This document shows positions 33,601 to 42,519 of a stretch of DNA of 64,000 nt, in pieces (position 1 is the first letter of the stretch; every line of letters starts with the position of its first letter). The translations under genes and the position numbers were made by a program. Source of the DNA: Sphaerulina vaccinii (lineage: Eukaryota; Ascomycota; Dothideomycetes; Mycosphaerellales; Mycosphaerellaceae); assembly GCA_022570795.1 (NCBI GenBank), contig JAKUDP010000025.1:945001-1009000 (forward strand), written 5' to 3'. The notes beneath the pieces were generated by a model. The model saw nothing but the letters and a program-made list of their open reading frames with translations, ran no database searches and was not told the DNA's origin.

Positions 33601-34824
33601 CATCTTGATGACAAAACCAAACATGCTCCTGAGTTCGCTGATGGCAAGATCACTCTCGACATGAAGCGTCGGAGCGAGGCATACGATGTCATCAACAGCT
33701 CTGACGACATGGTCTTCCTCACCGATCTCTACGACTGGTATGTTGGCGTTCAGACATTCCCAGACGTGCAACCATATGGCGAGCCAGACCGCCTACTTGA
33801 GATCGACAATCCGTTCGTTGTTGAGTATCTCCGCAAGCGCAGCCAGGACCATAGACTCCATAACGACCTTCTTTGGAGATACTTCGCACACCACAACGAC
33901 TATCTGCAAGCCGCTGGAGTTCAGCTCGATCTCGCACGTTCAGGCTTTGAAGAGCTCACGCTTTCAGATCGTATTGAGTACCTCTCACGTGCACGAACGA
34001 ATGCTAGCACCCGACAGACGATCATCACAGACTCACGCCAGAGCAAACAACGCCTCCTCCGTGAGATCTCGGACCTTATCGACATTGCCGAAGTACAGCA
34101 AGAGCTGTTGGAGCGTCTCAAGTCCGAGTCGCGTATCCAGGACCCTGCTCAGAAGGCGAAGTTGACACACGACTTGGACGGCGTGATTCAGCCTGTCGAA
34201 CTACTGTTCAACACATATGCCGATCCGGCCAGATACCATGATATCTGCATCCTTCTATACAAAGTCGCTGACCACCGCAACCCCGCTGACATCAAGGCAA
34301 GTTGGGAACAGCTCGTCAAGGACACCTCACAAGAGTCAATCGCTTTGTACGGCCAGTCCATGCAGCCCTGGGAAGCTGTGGGAGCCGAAGTTCGTCGTCT
34401 TGGCCGCCGTCTTGGGCTCAACCCGTCAACTTTTCCAGTTCAAAGCCTCCTTCCATTACTAGAAGCTTATGCACAAGAACCTCGATCGCAGCATCCACCA
34501 GACTCTTGGGCGATTGACATCTTTCTCGAACTCGAAATTCCTCACGAGACACTCCTGCCTGTACTGGAGAATATGTTCTACGCAAACATGCAACCTTTCA
34601 CAGGTGCCAAGAAGAGGAAGCTAGGAGAGAAGATGGTGTATCTGGTTCAGCACTGGTTCGCAGCCAGCGAGAGATCTGGTGAACGAGTGCTGTTCGGTTC
34701 TGAGGAGAATCAAGTAATGGTGACAGATTGCTTGGGAAGTTTGAGCAGAGATGCGTCGCTGGGTCAAGACGTAAGAGATGTCGCGTTGACTATGTTGAAT
34801 CAGATCGAAAATGCGCTGCGATGA
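30682..34824 (+). CDS. Inner-ring nucleoporin Nup157/170 (Nup155 family)
   Basis: One uninterrupted exon of 1380 codons from the ATG at 30682. Nup155-family proteins form the inner ring scaffold of the nuclear pore and touch the membrane. The N-terminal 80 residues are Pro/Ala/Thr/Gln-rich and disordered. A seven-bladed beta-propeller follows, with PRLLEQANQSQMSMLMGVFAP-like entry and FDTFLYLWDYNSPN. An extended helical solenoid fills the rest (DLTTLRDFLDRNRSFIEGL, LIDIAEVQQELLERLKSES, ILLYKVADHRNPADIKASW). Length fits the family, which runs about 1300-1500 residues. Fungi have one or two paralogues, so I leave the symbol open. Confidence 0.95.
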   Translation: MATPATPQRPIPGGFAATPAGAGTPAAASQQPLGQTIFAANAATLRQNAPTQQSSSAPTQQSTSQTRTPIERAARTINNTFERELQFPALEDYVQQGVSGEYEQPKAGSALEPFQKMKLHDLPPRLLEQANQSQMSMLMGVFAPIGYAWVAFDTFLYLWDYNSPNPEILGFEENDRNITAVHMVPPRPGVFVKEIRHMIVVCTDAEMLLLGVAKTTADSGAPDVALYNTRMSIPIRGLSVDKVQAGASGRIFFTGRNTDDIYEFQYQQEEGWFRGKTARLCHTKSNIGFVPAKITAVGSFFGSNTPAQHIMQIEIDDSRALLYTLHSTSEIKVWLIRDGTLDQAISRPFSALLQNTGHFSNRTDLLTGRDVTIKGISVLPKAETSKLCLMATTSTGCRLYLSLTRGYGYPADASNPPTSLQILHIRFPPKDPNAPQQPGQSQALTQTGQAHSQVDNTSRLLTPTVTASRFSPGYWFAVCQDPHDDQRDRVYITAPDSARLKGPQGNGPMNYVEYGQWISLPALATSVAELSDAFAAAAEPRGFGNELAVQFDKPTAEFAIVTTTGVLTIRRKRLVDVLAAVMRYGPSGEDGMEGDVKRLVRTYGRAETCATALAVACGKGTDVADSRVASISDPEVLERARKVFIEHGGSADFNANSVVDNGTNLAENVIPSPRHDGIALYISRLIRSIWKAPIIKSDPAPASGGPKFIPMIGLDRLKTIQRDLTTLRDFLDRNRSFIEGLAGPDSLRNAKTRQDEIALQGEHQHMNSLVQLLETISEGISFVIVLFDERVEDILALLPDDSRGKALQLTYENLFVSNTGHDLAKELVRAIVNRNIANGSNVDTVAETLRRRCGSFCSADDVIIFKAQEQVNRAKDAGGHTEQGRALLNESQRLFQKCAASLQTDYLQKAVQDYIDMDFYAGAIQLCLTVANEKDKSKRALAWVRDGRPSDDTRLALYFARAQGYKMIFEVIRHLDDKTKHAPEFADGKITLDMKRRSEAYDVINSSDDMVFLTDLYDWYVGVQTFPDVQPYGEPDRLLEIDNPFVVEYLRKRSQDHRLHNDLLWRYFAHHNDYLQAAGVQLDLARSGFEELTLSDRIEYLSRARTNASTRQTIITDSRQSKQRLLREISDLIDIAEVQQELLERLKSESRIQDPAQKAKLTHDLDGVIQPVELLFNTYADPARYHDICILLYKVADHRNPADIKASWEQLVKDTSQESIALYGQSMQPWEAVGAEVRRLGRRLGLNPSTFPVQSLLPLLEAYAQEPRSQHPPDSWAIDIFLELEIPHETLLPVLENMFYANMQPFTGAKKRKLGEKMVYLVQHWFAASERSGERVLFGSEENQVMVTDCLGSLSRDASLGQDVRDVALTMLNQIENALR

Positions 34825-35490
34825 AGCGGAGTCGAGCGTTGAGCGTGTTGTATATGTACGACGATCCATTAGCGTGGCGTTTTGCATTGTATGAGTGAGT
34901 GTAGTAGCACTTTTGCTAGAAGGTGCATAACTTGGAGACGGAACGCTCAAGAGAGCACTTGTGTAGCCTTGAACATAGATGGCAATACAGTCCAGGTCCC
35001 TTTCACGAATTTCAGGCAGACAGAACGGCCATCACATGAACAGTCGCACGACCTTTTCCAGCAACCAGGCAATAAAATCTTTTCCACGTGGTACACGACA
35101 TCCTTGCCACAGTCACGTATGCACAATCATTGCTCTTGTCCTATGATTCGTAGCAACTCCTCCTTTCAACACCCACCTTCGCAAGTCTAGACTGTAATCG
35201 GGACCACATATCGAAACATGGACCTACTGACTATTGATCCACAACTGCGGACAGGGGTGTATATACCTATCCAGGTACCAAAGCGCGGAGATGGCTTTTG
35301 GTTATGGGAGACCTGCCGACGTATGCTGTGTCTTTGTGTCGTACCATTGGCATGAGACGCGATACTCGGTCGAAGCCGGGTGTGATGTGATGGTGAGGAG
35401 AGAATATGAAAGAACTTGTGTGCCCAGTGAACAAGAATGGTCTGTAGCTATTCCTTTTACTCACATGAACGCTTCGATAGACCAACCAGC
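34825..35490. other. Intergenic region
   Basis: 666 bases holding the nucleoporin 3' end and the promoter of the small secreted protein. No gene or repeat is apparent. Confidence 0.45.
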
Positions 35491-36151
35491 ATGATGATGA
35501 TGATGAACCTCTTTACCAATATCTTGACATTGATGTCGATGTCGATCCTAGCAGTACAAGCACATCCAACAATATCATCTTCACTTTCGAAACGAGACCT
35601 CTCACTCGGACAATTATACGTCTACGGAACAAACATCTCAGGTCAACCGCTCTTCTTCGACAATAACTCGATCGCCTACGTCGGTAACCTCACCAGACAT
35701 CCAGATGTTGCTGGAAGTGCGGCGACGTGTAAGACCAGCATACTCACTTATTAGCAAGCTTGACTGATTTGACTAGTCAACTACACCGCCTCCTCTTCAA
35801 TTCTCGCCACACCACTGAACACAACTTACGCATCTGGCTACCTTTACATAAACACCACTTCGGGATCTTCTGAATCTGTGACGCTTTCGAGTACAGAGGA
35901 TTCTACTGGGTACTATATGTATGGAACTCAACTTACGTGGTGAGAAGCTGCTGAAGTCCACCACGTTGTTCAAGAAGCTGCTGACATTTACAAGGTTAAC
36001 ATCCGAACGTCAACTCCAGTCGAATTGGTATGTGATCAAGACAGACATCGTTGGGATCTTAGCTTTGAAGTGGAACGCAGATGGGAGTGCAGGTGGAGTT
36101 GATGGTGGTGTGGCAGTAGTGTTGAAGACGTTGCCAGGAGGAGTTGCTTAA
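35491..36151 (+). CDS. Small secreted protein, candidate effector or wall protein
   Basis: Exons 35491-35728, 35777-35939 and 35995-36151 encode 185 aa. The start is the first of five consecutive ATGs; a signal peptide follows (MMMMMNLFTNILTLMSMSIL, cleaved after about AVQA), then a KRDL site that may be a Kex2 cut. The mature part is beta-rich with several N-glycosylation sequons (NIS, NLT, NYT, NTT). The C-terminal LQSNWYVIKTDIVGILALKW segment and the closing VAVVLKTLPGG resemble a family of small secreted fungal proteins that share an N-W/F-Y-x...LxWN pattern. Few cysteines remain (one is visible), so it is not a Cys-rich effector. Function is unknown. Confidence 0.78.
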
Positions 36152-36781
36152 TGATAGTGGTATCTAAAGCTCAGAAAATGTTGACTTCCTCGACTAACAA
36201 AAGACGTGAGCGGTTTTGATCATCCTCCGTCACTTTCGAAAATGTCCCATTGGACCAGTCCCAGGCGCAGCCGAGTCTTGTCTACTTGGTACCTGATGAT
36301 CCCGCTGCTGTTGTCTCTCTTCCTGAAAATTGTCCCCCTGTCTGAAGTTCCCATCGTTGCCAGCAGATTCCCGAATCTGTTGATCCTCGGAAGTCCCATC
36401 GTTGACGGCAGGGACTCCAGTCTGTTGATTATCGAGATGTGCGCTGAGTCCTGCCACAGAGCCTGGAACGGGCGTGTGTTCAACATGATAATCGTGAGCG
36501 AGAAGCCTGTCCCTCGAAGACGCACTGAGTCTCTGTTCGAATCCGGTGACACCGTCAATTTTAAACCACACCCACTCCCAGTCGGAGTCGGACCATTCCT
36601 AATCAGGTTCTGCCGAGCTGTTGCCGGAGTCCAGAGGCACTCGCGCCTGTGTCCCATAATTCTCTCGACTGGCCATGTGCTCATCACAACGACAGCCATC
36701 AAGGAGATCAAGGTTCCTTGGCTTGGGACGCCATCGCTTTTCTGTACCCACAACCCCGTCGACTCCAGTCCACACCCACTC
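36152..36781. other. Region downstream of the RRM gene, possible relic of its tail
   Basis: 630 bases between two 3' ends. On the minus strand it encodes Gln/Arg/Asp-rich text (NFRQGDNFQEERQQQRDHQ) much like the Q/R-rich tail of the adjacent RRM protein. A GGAGTGGGTGTGG core also recurs on the minus strand, about 210 bases apart. It may be an old duplication of the 3' end that is no longer used. Confidence 0.35.
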
Positions 36782-38169
36782 CTAATCGCGTCTTCTCCAG
36801 CTGCTTCCAAAGTCCCTGTTAACAGGTGGGCCTTGCTGCTGTTGCTCTCGTTGCTGACGTCTAGGCGAGTCCTGTCCTGCCTCTCGCTGCTGGAATCGGT
36901 CGCCTCCATCTCTCTGTTGGAAGCCTCCGCGGCTCTGGTAGCCGCCTTCGCGTTGCTGGAAACGCTCGCCTTGGCCAAAGCCACCAGCAGGTCTCTCACG
37001 AGCAAAACTAATCTTATAAGTACCTCCGTTTGGTGTAGGCTGGCCGTTCATAGCCTCGACACCGCGCTGAGCCTCTTCCTGGCGATCGAAAGTTGCAAAG
37101 CAGTAGTGGTGGTTTCCGTCTTGGGATTGTTTTGATTCGTGGGGTGTGATGAGCTTGGAGATCTCGTTGATCTGTAGGCCAGCGAACAACTCACGTATTT
37201 GGTGGTCAAGCTCCTCTTGGGTGGCGATTTGGGACAGACCAGAGATGAACACTTTCGAAGTCGCAGCCGGTTGCTCTCGCTCGACAGGTGCAGGGCCATT
37301 ATTCACCTTCTTGCCCTTCGCGTGACTGACACGGTAAATTCCAACTTGAGGGGTAGGCCTGCCATTGAGGTTGCGGACAGCCTCGATGGCCTGCTCAGGT
37401 GTGGCAACTTCGACAAAGCAAAAGGAAGAGTTCTGGTCGATGGCCGATTGCGGTGTGATGAGCTTGCTAACAGAGGTCACTTCGTAGCCCTCGAACAGAG
37501 CCTTGATTTCCGCTTCGAGAGTTTCTTGCTCGGTACCGCTGGTAAGTCCACCAACATAGACGCGCTTTGGGTCTTCTGCGGGTGCGTTCCACTGTGGTTG
37601 TGAATCGTCTCTGTTCCAGCGATTGTTTGGATATGCATTCTCGTTGCCTTCTGGTGCGCGTGGTCCCCAGCCTCGAGGCTGGTAGGCAGATCTGTCCGCG
37701 TTCGGGCCAGTTCGACGATCCGTCTTTGGGTTGATTCTTAATGCTCGGCCTTGCAAGTTGATGCCTGCACAAGTAGTAAGTATCTCTGAAAGGCACGCAT
37801 ATGTCTCCCCAGGTCTGTCTGTGACTTTGTTGCCCTAGCAGGCTCAAGCTCAGTGAGACATCTGGACAACAGGATGGGGCTTGGGTCTGTAGGTATTGCT
37901 TACCTTGAAGTGAGTTCATCGCGGTAGTAGCATCTTCTTGAGACTGAAATTCCACGAAACAATAGCTCGGGTTTCGGCCGCTCTCAGGATCAATTGAGAT
38001 GTCGACTTTCTTTCTGTAAATCACAATGTTAGCTGGCATTGGTCGGTCCGAGAGAGTTTGGGTCCATGTACATTTCAATATTTGCTTCGCGAAAGAGATT
38101 TTCAATGTCTTCTTTTTGTGCTACGTAGGGCAGGTTGCCAACGTAGAGGCGAGGGCTTTCGTAAGACAT
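36782..38169 (-). CDS. Three-RRM RNA-binding protein with RGG/Q-rich tail
   Basis: Exons 38169-38072, 38013-37904 and 37764-36782 encode 396 aa. RRM1 is split across exons 1-2 (RNP2 LYVGNL, RNP1 SYCFVEF). RRM2 has VYVGGL and SSFCFVEV. RRM3 has VFISGL and HHYCFATF. The tail is rich in Gly, Gln, Arg and Phe (GGFGQGERFQQREGGYQSRG), typical of RNA-granule or hnRNP-like proteins. Intron 1 is 58 nt; intron 2 is 139 nt, the longest in the gene, and is related to two introns of the GH79 gene. Splicing it joins NSLQ to GINLQGRALRINPK, the end of RRM1. The protein probably binds mRNA or pre-mRNA; I cannot assign a specific orthologue. Confidence 0.9.
37765..37903 (-). mobile_element. Introner-like element A (intron 2 of RRM gene)
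   Basis: A 139-nt GT-AG intron in phase 1. It carries, in order, GATGTCTCACTGAGCTTGAG, a CACAGACAGACCTG block and TTTCAGAGATACTTACT just before the 3' splice site. The same blocks in the same order occur in the introns at 42832-42946 and 43525-43636. Other introns in the window are mostly 47-66 nt and share nothing. Introner-like elements (near-identical introns that multiply) are known from Dothideomycetes; membership is inferred from these shared blocks. Confidence 0.75.
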
Positions 38170-38719
38170 GCTGGCGACGATGTCTTGTCTTGTAGTCTAT
38201 GGCGGATTGTTGATGTGGATGCGAGAAAGATGGCAGGTTCTCGCCAATGCACGCACAGGAATGGCCTCGAATTTGTTGCCAAGGAAGGAAAGAGACGGCG
38301 TTTAAATCTGTGGAACTGTTCAGGTTCCCGTCCTAAGTTTCAAGTCAGTGTTATCTTTTATGCTGTCCAAGCAAACGTCTATAAAGCTCGTTTGGACATT
38401 TATGCAATGCTGTTTGCAAACGCAATGCCTTGGTTGCTCTTGATTGTCAGAGACGATTTCAAGCTCGGCGCACCAGTTTCTAATGTTTGATGCCTCACCG
38501 CGAGGCTCTCTTCAAGCAAACGGTGCAGTCAGTTCCCCCCATCCGTTTGCTTGCGTAGCTATTGATAGTACATATCGACCTGCGCTCGTTAACCGGGAGT
38601 TGTCTAATGAGGACGACTTAAGAATAGCGATAGATTCTAACTCCCATCGCTGTCGAGGTTAGTAACTGTAAGAGGCGCAAGTAGGCGTTGTCCCGTACTA
38701 TTCCTATAGAAGCGTGAGT
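38170..38719. other. Intergenic region upstream of the RRM gene
   Basis: 550 bases including the RRM-gene promoter. Nothing else is supported. Confidence 0.4.
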
Positions 38720-39158
38720 TAATAAATACTATCTTGTTAATAAATACCATCTTGTGTTGATGAAAGCCATCTTGTTGATCCAAACCATCTTGTATTGATC
38801 CTAACCATCTTGTGTTGATCCAAACCATCTTGTGTTGATCCAAATCATCAGCCAAGTTGTGTTGATCCAAACCATCTTGTGTTGATCGAAACCATCTTGT
38901 GCTGATGAATACCATCTTGTTGTGAGTACCATCTTGTTGTGAGTACCGCCTTTTTGATGAGTCCATCTTGTTGTGAGTACCGGCTTTTTGATGAGTACAT
39001 CTTGTTATCTTGTTGATGAGTACCATCTTGTTAATGAGTACCGTCTTGTGTTAATGAATACCATCTTTTTGATGAGTACATCTTGTTATCCTGTTGATGA
39101 GTACCATCTTGTTCATGAGTACCATCTTGTGTTGATGAATACCATCTTGTTCATGTTG
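38720..39158. repeat. Minisatellite of 17-20 bp units
   Basis: About 25 imperfect tandem units share the core CCATCTTGT. The left part is built of 20-bp units (CCATCTTGTGTTGATCCAAA), the right part of 17-18 bp units (CCATCTTGTTGTGAGTA, or with GATGAGTA). At the right end an 81-bp block of several units is itself duplicated (about 38985-39065 and 39066-39146), a higher-order repeat. Spacers are not unique sequence, so this is not a CRISPR array. Confidence 0.92.
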
Positions 39159-39651
39159 GCAAACTCGGACATCTACGGTCTCTCTGCCCTCCGAACGAGG
39201 AGCTTAAAGATGAGAAACGAATGACTTGTTGAAGCCCCGAATAGACAGCGGTCGCTCATTGGCATGTACAATTCGTGGTAGTCGTATCAAACAATGCTGC
39301 ATAACTCATGGGTATCGCATCAGACGTCCTCCGTAACTATGCCTGGGGCGTGACGTTTCTTCATAATATGTCGTTTCTGTCCATCTATGCATCCTGCCTT
39401 TCTCATGGATCGCGTCTGGGCGCTCGGCGACTGTGATCGCTGCATTTCTGTAGGTTTCATGCCGCTCGGGACGATTCTGGTACCCCTCTGCTTGCTCACT
39501 GGGCTGTCCAGCTACCTTCATCATGGACCATCTGGCTGCGGACAGAGGCACTGCCAGTGCTTAAGTCGTTGGCCACTCGAAACAGATCCAAAAAAGTACC
39601 AGACTCTGAGCAGTCCCACCCACTTGAGTTCGATCGTTGAATGTCGCCTCC
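39159..39651. other. Intergenic region after the minisatellite
   Basis: 493 bases up to the 3' end of the penta-EF-hand gene. No gene is supported. Confidence 0.4.
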
Positions 39652-41020
39652 TCAGCGCTGCTTCAAGATTTCTTCCGCCAATCGTCAGCATGTCTCCTCC
39701 TCAATACAAACCCGTATCCGTTTGTGGCGAAATCGAGTTGAACAAGAAGAGGCTTTGCGCACCTGTTAAGAACTCCTCAAAGCTCAACGTGATATATCCA
39801 TCCCGATCAGAATCGTACTTCTTGAAGACATCCGTCATTCTCTTCAAACTTATGCAAGCTTGCACAAACAAGTCGAAAGAAAGGACCTTCTCCCTCTCCT
39901 GTTCATCGCCTCTTCCTCTGCTTCGTGATCTAGCGAATGTGCTGAAGAGAAGTTGTACGAACTGAGGAGACAGTCTGTAGCCGAAGGCGACCAGCGCATC
40001 TTCGAACTCGCGGAGTGATATGTTCCCTGATCGATCAACATCGAAACGATCAAACAGGCCGCGCCATGCTGCCAGGAATCCCCACAGGCCGCAGAACTCG
40101 TCGAAGTTAATTGTTCCACTCCTGTCTGTATCGAACATGCGGATCATCATCTTTACTGTATGCTCGTCAAACGCAGTGTAGTCTCCATTCACTAATGCGC
40201 GCGACAGCTCAGCCTCTGACAGCTGGCCATTCCTATTCTTGTCCACCTGCAGAAATAGAGGCCATAACGCATCTCGATCGTTGCCGTCTCGTGGCGGAGC
40301 GACCGTGGGTGGCCTTTGGTGTTCTGGAATCGGCGGTCGGTTGTGATAGCCTTGCGGTGCTGGGCCTTGCCCATAGTTCGCGGCTGGCGGAGGTGAAGCT
40401 ACACCATATGCAGTTGAGCTGCTTCGTGGCGGAGGTGCTTGTCCATAGCCCTGCTGCTGATGTTGCTGTGGTGGCGGTGCTCCATAGCCTCCTTGTTGCC
40501 CTCCGCTACCATATCGCGGCGATTGCGGTTGCGGTTGCTGATTGTACTGATCATAGCGCGGCGCGTTCCCTCTCCCATCATTGTACCCTTGACTCGGTGG
40601 TGGTGCTGGGTTGGAAGAGCCGTATGCGCCTGGTGGTTGAGGATCTCTATAGCCGCCTGCCGGTGTGTTCTGTCTGCCATATGGGTCCTGCTGGGGTCTC
40701 AAGTTCTGCGCCTGTGATGGCGGAGGTGGCACGGGTTTGTTGTAGTTCGAGTTCGAGCCAGCATGATCTCGCCGCGGCGGAGGTGGAGCGCCGTTGTTTA
40801 GCATCTGTGCGGCTTGCTGTCTGCTCGTCAGTTCTTATAGTGAGTGAAGGATCGTTTCTAAGTATACTCACGTCAGGCTCAGCGTGGCTGTTGACATGAA
40901 CGTGTTTCGTTAGCACAGAGTCCCGTCTTGTTTGTCGGCCAAAGTGAAGTGAGTTGTATAGGCAGAAAGGAAGACTTACGCAGGCAAGGCATCCGGATTG
41001 TAGCCTCGATTGTAAGCCAT
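39652..41020 (-). CDS. Penta-EF-hand calcium protein (Pef1/ALG-2 type)
   Basis: Exons 41020-40980, 40887-40872, 40816-39763 and 39671-39652 encode 376 aa; the second exon is only 16 nt. The N-terminal half is Pro/Gln/Gly/Tyr-rich and disordered (RYDQYNQQPQPQSPRYGSGG), as in ALG-2 and peflin. The C-terminal half holds EF hands with clear loops DKNRNGQLSEAE, DTDRSGTINFDE, DVDRSGNISLRE and DSDRDGYITLSFEE, plus a fifth for dimerisation. The last splice ends the protein as EEFLTEILKQR, as in relatives; without it the frame would run to 39701. PEF proteins bind membrane and ESCRT partners in a Ca2+-dependent way; yeast Pef1 acts in polar growth and cation response. Confidence 0.9.
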
Positions 41021-42519
41021 ATCGTAGTGAGGAGAGATGATGCGCTCTGCCACCTTCTAGAAGACTAGAAGGACAGCAATAGACTGAGTTTATCCTCCTC
41101 GTGTCGCGCGTCTCTCAGGCCGTGCGTGTTCCGATGCGAGAAGAAGAGGCGTACGTCAGTCAAGTCAGATTCTCTCTGCTAGCGCTTAACCGTCGACTGG
41201 GGGGAGCTGGTTGGAATCTGGACGAGGATGTCTGCGAAGTGATGAAGTGGAGGGGAGGGGTTCGGAGGGGCTGTGAGTGAGAGAAGAGAAGGCTGGAAAT
41301 GTACTGTCTTCAGCTGTATCTTGCAGTGGCGTGAGAGTGAGGAGAGGAATGAGTCGAAGGCGGCCTCACCCAAGCAAACACTCTACTCAGTTCTCACTGC
41401 TGAGATGAGGTTACTCCTGCTGCCCAAGTCGACAGAGCAGCGCAGTTCGCATCGTCAAGCTTGGCCACGTTCGGCGCTACTGTATGCGTTTCTATCATGG
41501 GAACAGAACCACCTCAGCTCTGACCACTGTAACCAAGAACTTCCCAGCACGTGTTCGTAAACCTTGACCCATTTTCACACACTCCCTCATTCGTGCAATC
41601 AGCTGTACCTGCATTCTGCGCGACATCGTTGTAAGCCGTCCAGTGTTTCACGCGGCGCGTGCGATCGAATCCTCAGCTCTGCATGCAACTCGACATCTAC
41701 GTTGCTCGAGCACCATCGCGCCGAATCCGAATGAAGACGATATGTTCGGAGAACTGGGGAGAGCACGCGGATGACAGCGAAGAGTCGCGAGGAGGTCATC
41801 AGACAGCATCTTTTCGCGCCGGAATTGGATTGCACTTCGAAGTAGCTGCTGGCTGCTCTCCGAATCCAGGCTCGCGGCCAATCGCGATTCCAGAAGAGAC
41901 CGGGTCGTGTGGAATGTCGTGTCTGCTGGAGACTAGTATCTGTGCGAAAACGCTGTAGCAGACTTCAATTATCGGTCGCGTTGACGTCGCGTCGATCTTG
42001 GATACGCAGAGTCTCCAAGGAGGATCCGGACAGCCCAACCCTACAGCCTAGAGCCCAGTTCTCAGTAAGATAGGCTGCGTTCTGTTCGCGCACGCTCTGG
42101 CATCGTTTCATCCGCCGTTCTCAGGACTGGTCTGGCTATCAGATCTGTATCGAACGTCGGAATATCGTGCTCTCTGCTCGGAAGACGCGACTAGGGCATT
42201 TCAGTTCCAGACCGTATCGTAGAACTGTCCATTCGAGTTCCAGAGAGAGGGTCCGACATCTGGCTGCTAATTGCGAGCTGGTCTCTGGACTGTGAGGTTG
42301 GGCTGTCTGGATTCTCTTTGGATGCTCCCACCTTCTCCGTTCGTGGAAAGCGATACTTCCTGCACAATGTGTTTATATGCTCGACTACTTGCCTCTTCTG
42401 TTCTTCTTCTCTCTCACATCAACATAATCGCTTACAGCATCTCAGAACACCTTCAACTACCAAGCAGCTTTGCAGCATTCCTCATTCGAGTTATCAAGAC
42501 ATCTACATTCAGAAGCAGA
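41021..42519. other. 1.5-kb intergenic region between divergent genes
   Basis: It holds the promoters of the penta-EF-hand gene and the GH79-like gene. The last 150 bases before 42520 are pyrimidine-rich (TCTTCTGTTCTTCTTCTCTC), a common fungal 5' leader. No gene is supported in the middle part. Confidence 0.45.

Noticed and set aside
36206..37135. 309-codon plus-strand frame opposite the RRM gene 3' part
   Set aside because: It is mostly the reverse complement of the Gly/Gln/Arg-rich tail, giving Leu/Ser-rich text. No start context, introns or family resemblance.
38637..39026. 129-codon minus-strand frame inside the minisatellite
   Set aside because: Its repeated text (DGLDQHKMVWINTRW) is just the tandem repeat read as codons, and unit lengths are not multiples of three.
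38720..39158. CRISPR-like array
   Set aside because: Units are contiguous and variable with no unique spacers, in a eukaryotic genome.
40111..40899. 262-codon plus-strand frame opposite the penta-EF-hand gene
   Set aside because: Reverse complement of the Pro/Gln/Gly-rich region; the EF-hand gene on the other strand explains the open frame.
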